From Chitinophagaceae bacterium (GTDB lineage: Bacteria > Bacteroidota > Bacteroidia > Chitinophagales > Chitinophagaceae), in contig CANLAE010000017.1 of NCBI GenBank assembly GCA_947488765.1, positions 1-40,906 of the forward strand: 40,906 nt of DNA, read 5' to 3'. Positions 33,258 through 39,752 of the stretch are shown here, in pieces. Made by a program: the position numbers and the translations under genes. Numbering within the stretch: position 1 is the stretch's first letter; every line of letters starts with the position of its first letter. The notes beneath the pieces are model-generated. The model made no database searches, was not told where the DNA came from, and saw only the letters and a list, made by a program, of their open reading frames with translations.

Positions 33258-33662
33258 ATGGAAATTATTGTTTTATTATCACTATTAATCCTTGGATTAC
33301 TATATCTCTATTTCTTTGCAAAAGTGCAACATCGATTTTTTCAACATTTGAGTCAGCCAAAAAAGAACAATGCTATATTGATAGTTTTTGTTGCATCACT
33401 CATATCCGCATCAATAAATCTAGTACATATTGCTGAGTTAGCTGCAGATGCGATTAGATTTTTTCTCAAGGGTAGTAATTATGGATCTGCAATTTTATTT
33501 GCTGTTTCATTTTTTGCTGGCATGTGGATTTTTTCAATTCTATTGTTCAGGCTTAGCTATTTGGTTGTAGGTTTTTTAACTCCAGAAAAAGAAAACGATG
33601 AGTTACTAAAAAACAATATTGAATTAGCTATAATCCATGCAGTGATTTTAATTTCGTTATGA
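33258..33662 (+). CDS. Small membrane protein, unknown; C-terminus probably cut by an in-frame TGA
   Basis: The 134 residues have about four hydrophobic segments (about 3-22, 40-58, 78-106, 118-134). The frame ends at TGA 33660-33662 in the middle of the fourth segment (...IHAVILISL). In the same frame the next 22 codons read FVIAPALVKIAAEFIPYPKL and PF, then TAG at 33729-33731. This continuation completes the membrane segment and looks coding. I do not recognise the family, so the continuation is judged by composition only. Function unknown. Confidence 0.55.
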   Translation: MEIIVLLSLLILGLLYLYFFAKVQHRFFQHLSQPKKNNAILIVFVASLISASINLVHIAELAADAIRFFLKGSNYGSAILFAVSFFAGMWIFSILLFRLSYLVVGFLTPEKENDELLKNNIELAIIHAVILISL

Positions 33663-33852
33663 TTTGTAATTGCACCGGCATTAGTAAAAATAGCTGCAGA
33701 ATTTATACCATATCCAAAGTTGCCATTTTAGTTAAAATTTTTTATTAATAAAGTATTTAATTCAAAAATGGTAATGATATTCAATTTCTAATTTTTGACT
33801 CAATTAATCATACTTACAAAAAATTTTTTACATAATAAACTTAACAATAGAA

Positions 33853-34110
33853 ATGGCTACAGCAACTCTATGCGATAATTGTTCGTTCGGCTCAAAAAAA
33901 GAATTATGTTTTAATTGCGGTAAAAACCATTGGGGCAAGGGGAAATTAGTCAAAGTTTGTGATAGTTGCTCCTTCGGATCACAAAAAGACAAATGCATAA
34001 ACTGTGGTAATAATCATTGGGGAAGGGGTGCGATGGCAAGGTTATGTGACAGTTGTTCATTTGGAAGTAGAGGGGACAAATGTATCAAATGCGGAAAGCA
34101 TGTCTGGTAA
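33853..34110 (+). CDS. Triple zinc-knuckle protein
   Basis: The 85 residues consist of three copies of a 29-residue unit: CDNCSFGSKKELCFNCGKNH (7-26), CDSCSFGSQKDKCINCGNNH (36-55) and CDSCSFGSRGDKCIKCGKHV (65-84), linked by WG(K/R)G segments. Each has CxxC-x8-CxxC spacing, so each should hold one zinc ion. The CDxCsfGS....C..CG pattern recalls the first zinc site of the eukaryotic splicing factor PHF5A/Rds3, but this is a resemblance of short motifs only. There is no signal peptide. It stands alone in AT-rich DNA of the presumed island. Function unknown; RNA, DNA or protein binding is plausible. Confidence 0.65.
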   Translation: MATATLCDNCSFGSKKELCFNCGKNHWGKGKLVKVCDSCSFGSQKDKCINCGNNHWGRGAMARLCDSCSFGSRGDKCIKCGKHVW

Positions 34111-34345
34111 ATTTTTCCTTTTAAACAATCAGATTAAAGAATCAGATTAAAATTAATTTTATTCAATACTCAATTTGTTTAGGGAGGAGGGAGTATTTCG
34201 TATCAAAATTATTTTCTTTTCAAATTATGGTATTGGTTATTACTCACCTTAAGTTAGAAATGAATGATAATTGAATAAAAAATTAGATAAATATTATGAT
34301 AAACTCAAATTATAAAATACATAAAATATATTAAGTTATTCTGGG

Positions 34346-34369
34346 TTATTCTAGAATTTTTTAGAATAA
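34346..34369. repeat. Inverted repeat TTATTCTA/TAGAATAA
   Basis: TTATTCTA (34346-34353) and TAGAATAA (34362-34369) are perfectly complementary with an 8-base loop; the half-site TTATTCT also occurs at 34336-34342. Confidence 0.5.
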
Positions 34370-34425
34370 TTACTTTTAACTGTTAAACACCAATCACATA
34401 AAATAAATTCTAAATAAAACAATTT

Positions 34426-34445
34426 GAAATATTCCGGAATATTTC
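34426..34445. repeat. 20-base perfect palindrome
   Basis: GAAATATTCCGGAATATTTC is self-complementary over its whole length. It could be an operator or a structural element; there is no neighbouring start codon closer than 200 bp. Confidence 0.5.
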
Positions 34446-34513
34446 GAAAAATATTTAAATCTTATATTGATAAATACAAGTTCGCTAGAAACTGCATTTT
34501 ATTTATTCCAAAA

Positions 34514-34597
34514 TATGCAAGAATATTCTGAAAAATGACTTGATTTTAAATCAAGAGTACCCATTATCCAAGAAAATACATTTCGGAATAATCTAGA
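34514..34597 (+). repeat. 84-bp direct repeat, copy 1
   Basis: It is identical at 80 of 84 positions, without gaps, to 36698-36781. It contains AGAATATTCT, a hairpin CTTGATTTTAAATCAAG and the segment TTTCGGAATAATCTAGA. The two copies enclose the gene at 34670-36556. Confidence 0.85.
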
Positions 34598-34669
34598 AAA
34601 TTATAAAATAATATTTCTTATTCATCTATCAAGTAATTTGTATGTCGTCAAAGAAAGTGGACAGTTTAG

Positions 34670-36556
34670 TTAATACCCTTTGCCCAAACAATACCAACAC
34701 TGCCCAATTCTATTATCTCCATTGCCAGAGGGATTACAATCCCCACAAGTATGCCAACCACCCTTGCACCTGTTGACGTAGCAAGGCTTAGATTCTGGGT
34801 CATTTGCATTTCCAAATACTCCATAAATAACACCTGCACCACGACAATCACTACACATTATTTGACCAGGCCTTGTCTCATTTCTATCTTTCCATTCATG
34901 TGTACGAGATTCCCAATAATGAACTGTAAATGTTCGATTACAATTTGAACACCTTCCACTGCCATTACAATGGCTGCATACTCTATGATTTGAACTAGTT
35001 GAGTTTGTTATTTGTTGTTTTGATAAATTATTTTGCACTTTTCTTGCATATTGCTTTTCCCATGCTTTTTGTATTGCTATAGCTTTATTTTCACAAGTTG
35101 ATGAACAATATGATTGTGTGTTGTATAAACCAATTTCATTAGAAAAGGCATCTTTTTTAAAGTTTACAATTTCTGATGCAGTGCGCTTTACAGCTTTACA
35201 AATTTTAATATTGCATTGATAACATTTGTGGCGATTGTCTATTAACCTCCATTCTCCCTTAAACTCTCCATTTCGCCATAATCCAGTTTTAATTTGACCA
35301 TTATTATAAATAATAGATCCTTCTCCTTCTTGAACCCCGTTAATCCAATTTCCAGAATATTTATCTCCTTTATGAACAATACCAAATCCTTTTAATTCAG
35401 TATTGGTGCCATAGAATTCTATACCATTACCACTCTTGCTTTTACCTATCCAATTTCCAACATAATAATTATGATCCCCTTTTACCCCTCTAACTGAAAC
35501 ACAAGCACCTTTATGCTCATAAAGATCAATCGAAATACTTCCTCTAGAACTAATGCCATAAACATTGATTCGATCATTATATTGGTCTTGGTAAATTCCA
35601 GTTGTCCAATAAAATCCTATTTCATCCTCTGGAACACCAAAAACCCTATCATATTTTTTTACTTTAAATGGTCCGTTTTCAAAACTGAAAATAAAACTTT
35701 TATTTATTTTCCCTCCACGCATCTCTTTAGTTTCTGATATATAAGCCTGCGCTCTACCATTTGAGTTTTTGAAGTAATTATAATTATTTAAACTTTGCCA
35801 ATCTTGAATAGATGGTGTAACGAATCCTATTGGCAAAAGACCTCTTGGATCATTAAGTGCGTACCAATTATATAGTTTCCCAAAATTGGTTTCAGTAGCA
35901 GGATTAAAATCAAAATAACACCAAACTGGAGACTGATTTTTATTTGCATTAATCAAATCTAGTTCAGTTTTTGCTTGAGGAATAATATCACCATTTCTAA
36001 ATATAATCAAATCTAAATTCTGAGTCATCCACTCCCTTCCATTTATCAATATAGTAGAATAATTTGTTTTATTTGAGGGATTCAACCCTGTTACATTATT
36101 ATCTAATTTTGCATTAATTGGGTTATTGTTTGAAGTTATTTCAATATTATTTTTATTATACGGAATAGCCGGTATTCCTTTACACCAATTATTGCAGTTG
36201 TCATAATTTTTAAATTTATATACTCTATAGTTATTAAGGTTGTTATAATGCACTTTAAGATATACAGGTTTTTTATTTTCATTTGAAGCATAATAAATTT
36301 CATAATAACCATAAGCATCTGGAAAAATTGGCTCGTCGGTATATAAATCAAAAAGTGTGTATTCCGATTTATAAAATACATTAGCCATATCTTTTCTTGG
36401 ATTAGGGTCTCTAGCAATCCTAACGTTCTGATTACTACTGCTTACATCCAATGGTACTGATATAGGAGGGTTGATTGTGCCCATACCTACTTGGGCCTTT
36501 ATGCCAACAGTGGCTATTACTAAAAAAATAATTAATAAACGTTGAGCTTTTTTCAA
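34670..36556 (-). CDS. Exported multidomain protein: FISUMP domain, MORN repeats, DnaJ-type zinc fingers
   Basis: The 628 residues begin with a signal peptide and the AQVGMGTINPP start shared with neighbouring adhesin-like genes (cleavage near residue 22). Residues about 167-357 are a FISUMP domain (ILINGREWMTQNLD, KLYNWYALNDPRGLLPIGFV, GFYWTTG, CVSVRGVK). Residues about 363-436 hold MORN repeats (YVGNWIGKSKSGNGIEFYG, YSGNWINGVQEGEG, KTGLWRNGEFKGEW). A cysteine block follows (CYQCNIKIC, CSSTC; about 445-490), then a DnaJ-like set: CSHCNGSGRCSNC, CSDCRGAG, CGDCNPSGNG and CWYCLGKGY (527-628). DnaJ zinc fingers on a predicted exported protein are odd. The gene sits between two 84-bp direct repeats. 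Function unknown; display of a surface or periplasmic binding module is plausible. Confidence 0.8.
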   Translation of the reverse strand: MKKAQRLLIIFLVIATVGIKAQVGMGTINPPISVPLDVSSSNQNVRIARDPNPRKDMANVFYKSEYTLFDLYTDEPIFPDAYGYYEIYYASNENKKPVYLKVHYNNLNNYRVYKFKNYDNCNNWCKGIPAIPYNKNNIEITSNNNPINAKLDNNVTGLNPSNKTNYSTILINGREWMTQNLDLIIFRNGDIIPQAKTELDLINANKNQSPVWCYFDFNPATETNFGKLYNWYALNDPRGLLPIGFVTPSIQDWQSLNNYNYFKNSNGRAQAYISETKEMRGGKINKSFIFSFENGPFKVKKYDRVFGVPEDEIGFYWTTGIYQDQYNDRINVYGISSRGSISIDLYEHKGACVSVRGVKGDHNYYVGNWIGKSKSGNGIEFYGTNTELKGFGIVHKGDKYSGNWINGVQEGEGSIIYNNGQIKTGLWRNGEFKGEWRLIDNRHKCYQCNIKICKAVKRTASEIVNFKKDAFSNEIGLYNTQSYCSSTCENKAIAIQKAWEKQYARKVQNNLSKQQITNSTSSNHRVCSHCNGSGRCSNCNRTFTVHYWESRTHEWKDRNETRPGQIMCSDCRGAGVIYGVFGNANDPESKPCYVNRCKGGWHTCGDCNPSGNGDNRIGQCWYCLGKGY

Positions 36557-36697
36557 TGTATTAAGTTTTTATTTTTTGTTAGTTTTATTGTAGAACTCTT
36601 GGCTCTAATTTTATTACAATTCAAAAGTAGAATATTATTTTTTATTGTTAAATAATTCGTAATTAATAAGATTTTCATATTCTGAAATAATGTGGAG

Positions 36698-36781
36698 TAT
36701 GCAAGAATATTCTGAAAAATGACTTGATTGTAAATCAAGAATACCCTTTATCCAAGAAAATATATTTCGGAATAATCTAGA
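36698..36781 (+). repeat. 84-bp direct repeat, copy 2
   Basis: It matches 34514-34597 in the same orientation with four substitutions and no gaps. It lies upstream of the start of the multidomain gene, while copy 1 lies downstream of its end. Confidence 0.85.
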
Positions 36782-36901
36782 TTAATCTTTACTTTTTATT
36801 AAGTTTTTACTTGTTTTTCTTTACTTTTTCTTATTGCTTTGTGTAGAAAGCGTCTTTTCTTAAGTTTAAAAAAATCATTAGTTTGTTGTTGTCAATTTTA
36901 C

Positions 36902-36957
36902 TTACGATGAAAATTATCACCAACAACATTTTTTAAAAAATAGTCATCGTAATTTTT
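36902..36957 (+). terminator. Inverted repeat with T-run, possible leader attenuator
   Basis: TTACGATGA (36902-36910) and TCATCGTAA (36944-36952) are perfectly complementary with a 33-base loop that itself contains ATTTTTTAAAAAAT, and five T follow. It lies 114 bp upstream of the first tail-fibre-like gene. Role as terminator or attenuator is inferred. Confidence 0.35.
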
Positions 36958-37070
36958 AGCTGTTTTGCATTTTTTACTACACTCTAGTTTTTACGTACAA
37001 TCCCCACAAAAAAACATCAACAAAAAACTCATATTTTTACCTACCCTTTTTAAGATCAAAACCAACTTAT

Positions 37071-38471
37071 ATGAATATCCTTAAAAAATCAATTTTTGTT
37101 TTTTGTTTGCTATTTATTTTAACAACATCAACAAAAGCCCAAGTAGGTATTGGAACAAGTACGCCTGATGCCTCAGCTAGATTACAAATTGATGCAAATG
37201 CTGCAACAAATGCCAAAGGTTTTTTACTGCCACGAGTAACTGCTACTGAAAAAAATAGCATCGTTTCACCAGCAACTGGATTAATAGTTTATCAAACTGA
37301 TGGCACAACAGGATTTTATTATTACGACGGGAGCTCATGGAACTTGTTACCATCTGCTTCAAATGCTGTGCCTTATTCCGGAGCATCTGGATCTGTTAAT
37401 CTGGGAAATTATGATTTAACTGTGAATGGAATAACAGTAGGTATAGGTAATGGAAATGTTTCAATTAACACTGCAAGTGGCTATCAAGCCCTTTATTCCA
37501 ACAACACCAATGGAAGGTATAACACAGCAAGTGGTTACCAAACACTTTTTTATAACACCATAGGTTACGATAACACAGCAAGTGGTTATAGAGCCCTTTA
37601 TTCCAACATCCAAGGAAATTCTAACACAGCAAGTGGTTCTATGGCACTTTATTCTAACACAGGAAGTTCTAACACAGCAAGTGGTTACCAAGCACTTAGG
37701 TACAATACCACAGGAAGTTCTAACACAGCAAGTGGTTACCAAGCACTTAGGTACAATACCACAGGAAGTTATAACACAGCAAGTGGTTCTATGGCACTTT
37801 ATTTTAACACAGGAAGTTTTAACACAGCAAGTGGTTACCAAACACTTACTTCTAACACCACTGGAACTTACAACACCGCTTTAGGATATGGTGCAGGATC
37901 TAGCTTTGGATCAGGTTCAAACTGTACAATGATTGGAAATCAAGCACAAGCTTCTGCAAGCAGTGTTAGTAATGAAATAACATTAGGTAATTCTGTCATA
38001 GCAACTTTGCGATGTATGGTAACTTCAATCACTTCATTATCAGACAGAAGAGATAAAACAGACATTATTCCTATTGGTGAGGGTTTGGCATTTTTAAAAC
38101 AATTAAATCCTGTAAGTTTTACTTGGAATACCAGAGATAAAGCCAAAGTGGGCATTAAGTCTGCTGGTTTTATAGCACAAGAATTATTGGCTTTGCAAAA
38201 GCAATCTAACATTGGCGATAATCTTGATTTGGTGAGTGAAAACAATCCAGAAAAGTTAGAAGCACGTTATGGAAATTTATTGCCAGTGATTGTAAAAGCT
38301 ATTCAAGAAGAAAGTGCTGAAAAAGATAAACTGATTAAGATTCAAAACAAAGAGATTAGAACACTAAAAGTAGAAAGTACTGAAAAAAATAAAGAGATTG
38401 ATGCACTAAAACAAAGATTAGATGCATTAGAAAAAAGGTTCAATCAAATGCTTACAAAAAGCAATAAATAA
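37071..38471 (+). CDS. Exported tail-fibre-like protein with 17-residue repeats and S74 chaperone domain (paralogue 1)
   Basis: The 466 residues begin with a signal peptide (cleavage near TKAQ, residue 23) and the conserved QVGIGTSTPDASARLQIDAN segment. Residues about 133-268 are about eight repeats of the form NTASGYQALxxNTTGSx (16-18 residues), a beta-helical stalk pattern. Residues about 322-420 are an intramolecular chaperone (peptidase S74) domain: LSDRRDKTDIIPIGEGLAFL with the Ser324/Lys329 dyad expected to cleave the chaperone off after trimerisation. A C-terminal coiled coil (about 410-462) follows. Tail fibres of phages use this domain; here the signal peptide indicates a cell-surface trimer. 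It is followed after 29 bp by a close paralogue. Within the repeats, 37671-37721 and 37722-37772 are 51-bp units that differ at one base. Confidence 0.85.
   Translation: MNILKKSIFVFCLLFILTTSTKAQVGIGTSTPDASARLQIDANAATNAKGFLLPRVTATEKNSIVSPATGLIVYQTDGTTGFYYYDGSSWNLLPSASNAVPYSGASGSVNLGNYDLTVNGITVGIGNGNVSINTASGYQALYSNNTNGRYNTASGYQTLFYNTIGYDNTASGYRALYSNIQGNSNTASGSMALYSNTGSSNTASGYQALRYNTTGSSNTASGYQALRYNTTGSYNTASGSMALYFNTGSFNTASGYQTLTSNTTGTYNTALGYGAGSSFGSGSNCTMIGNQAQASASSVSNEITLGNSVIATLRCMVTSITSLSDRRDKTDIIPIGEGLAFLKQLNPVSFTWNTRDKAKVGIKSAGFIAQELLALQKQSNIGDNLDLVSENNPEKLEARYGNLLPVIVKAIQEESAEKDKLIKIQNKEIRTLKVESTEKNKEIDALKQRLDALEKRFNQMLTKSNK
37671..37772 (+). repeat. 51-bp tandem coding repeat in paralogue 1
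   Basis: Two adjacent 51-base units, each encoding NTASGYQALRYNTTGSS or the same with a final Tyr, differ at a single base. They lie within a longer run of diverged units (about 37460-37870). Confidence 0.8.
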
Positions 38472-38500
38472 TATTAAAAAAAGAATCAAAACCAACTCAA

Positions 38501-39721
38501 ATGAATATCCTTAAAAAATCAATTTATGTTTTTTGTTTGCTAATTATTGTAACTACATCAACAAAAGCTCAAGTAGGTATTGGAACAAGTACGCCTGATG
38601 CCTCAGCTAGATTACAAATTGATGCAAATGCTGCAACAAATGCCAAAGGTTTTTTACTGCCACGATTAACTGCTACTCAAAAAAATAGCATTGTTACACC
38701 AGCAACTGGATTAATAGTTTATCAAACTGATGGCACAACAGGATTTTATTATTATGACGGGAGCTCATGGAACTTGTTACCATCGGCTTCAAGTGTTGTG
38801 CCTTATACCCTAGCAACAGGGCCAGTTAATCTAGGAAGTTATGATTTAACTGTAAACAATATAACAATTGGTAGAGGTACTGGAAATATTTCATCTAACA
38901 CAGTAAATGGTTATCAATCACTTTATTCTAATACTTCAGGAAGTTATAACACAGTAAATGGGTATCAATCACTTTATTCTAATACTTCAGGAAGTTATAA
39001 CATAGCAAATGGTTATCAAGCACTTTATTCCAACATCACAGGATGGTATAACACCGCAACTGGTTATTCTGCACTCATTTCCAACACCACAGGATATTAT
39101 AATGTATCAATTGGAAATAATTCTCTTTTTGGCAATACCACTGGAAGTTACAACACCGCTTTAGGACATGCCGCAGGATCTAGTTTTGCAACAGGGAATA
39201 ACTGTACAATGATTGGATACGGAGCTCAAGCTTCTGCAAGCAGTGTTAGTAATCAAATTACATTAGGTAATACCAGCATAACATCTTTGCGATGCAATAC
39301 AACTGTAATTACTGCATTATCTGATAGAAGAGACAAAACAGACATTATTCCTATTGGTGAGGGCTTGGCATTTTTAAAACAATTAAATCCTGTAAGTTTT
39401 ACATGGAATACCAGAGATAAAGCCAAAGTGGGCATTAAGTCTGCAGGTTTTATAGCACAAGAATTATTGGCTTTGCAAAAGCAATCAAACATTGGAGATA
39501 ATCTTGATTTGGTGAGTGAAGACAATCCAGAAAAGTTAGAAGCACGTTATGGAAATTTATTGCCAGTGATTGTAAAAGCTATACAAGAAGAAAGTGCTGA
39601 GAAAGACAAAAAGATTAATGAGTTAAGATTAGAAAAAGACGCAGAGATTGATGCACTAAAACAAAGATTAGATGCATTAGAAAAAAGGTTCAATCAAATG
39701 CTTACAAAAAGCAATAAATAA
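38501..39721 (+). CDS. Exported tail-fibre-like protein with repeats and S74 chaperone domain (paralogue 2)
   Basis: The 406 residues share nearly identical first 95 residues and last 135 residues with paralogue 1, including the signal peptide, the S74 block (ALSDRRDKTDIIPIGEGLAF; Ser274, Lys279) and the final coiled coil (EIDALKQRLDALEKRFNQML). The central repeats differ: about five units of the form NTVNGYQSLYSNTSGSY, NIANGYQALYSNITGWY and NTATGYSALISNTTGYY, so the stalk is shorter. Two 51-bp units (38897-38947 and 38948-38998) differ at one base. The coiled coil is shorter than in paralogue 1. The leader AAGAATCAAAACCAACTCAA is shared with the flanking genes. This is a recent tandem duplication with a variable centre. 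Confidence 0.85.
   Translation: MNILKKSIYVFCLLIIVTTSTKAQVGIGTSTPDASARLQIDANAATNAKGFLLPRLTATQKNSIVTPATGLIVYQTDGTTGFYYYDGSSWNLLPSASSVVPYTLATGPVNLGSYDLTVNNITIGRGTGNISSNTVNGYQSLYSNTSGSYNTVNGYQSLYSNTSGSYNIANGYQALYSNITGWYNTATGYSALISNTTGYYNVSIGNNSLFGNTTGSYNTALGHAAGSSFATGNNCTMIGYGAQASASSVSNQITLGNTSITSLRCNTTVITALSDRRDKTDIIPIGEGLAFLKQLNPVSFTWNTRDKAKVGIKSAGFIAQELLALQKQSNIGDNLDLVSEDNPEKLEARYGNLLPVIVKAIQEESAEKDKKINELRLEKDAEIDALKQRLDALEKRFNQMLTKSNK
38897..38998 (+). repeat. 51-bp tandem coding repeat in paralogue 2
   Basis: Two adjacent 51-base units differ at one base (GGTTAT versus GGGTAT) and encode the same 17 residues twice. Confidence 0.8.
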
Positions 39722-39752
39722 TATTTAAAAAAAAGAATCATAACCAACCAAA

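Larger units (their letters stand above)
34111..34669 (+). other. Non-coding, palindrome-rich region
   Basis: No gene is seen in this 559-bp stretch. It holds a tandem 13-bp repeat (AATCAGATTAAAG at 34127-34139 and AATCAGATTAAAA at 34140-34152), a hairpin at 34346-34369, a 20-base palindrome at 34426-34445 and the first 84-bp direct repeat (34514-34597). Confidence 0.6.
36557..37070 (+). other. Divergent non-coding region between the FISUMP-MORN gene and the tail-fibre-like cluster
   Basis: No gene is seen. It holds the second 84-bp direct repeat (36698-36781), a long-loop inverted repeat (36902-36952) and a leader motif before the gene at 37071. Confidence 0.55.

Noticed and set aside
29676-33662. 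TGA might be recoded as glycine or tryptophan in this organism
   Set aside because: madL and the PolX gene use TGA as a sensible stop, no other gene in 40 kb has an internal TGA, and a recoded genome would show many.
34666-34851. 61-residue frame ending SVGIVWAKGIN opposite the end of the multidomain gene
   Set aside because: It is a shifted-frame reading of the DnaJ-like cysteine region on the same strand, where the main frame keeps the CxxCxGxG pattern.
37461-37841. Minus-strand cysteine-rich frame of 126 residues
   Set aside because: It is the antisense shadow of the NTASGYQAL repeats; the plus strand has the signal peptide, domains and homologues.
37460-37870. Regular repeats looked at first like a CRISPR array
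   Set aside because: The 51-bp units are in frame, encode 17-residue protein repeats, have no unique spacers and lie inside an open reading frame.
37071-39721. The S74 genes as a prophage tail module
   Set aside because: No other phage structural, packaging or lysis genes are present and all three proteins have signal peptides.
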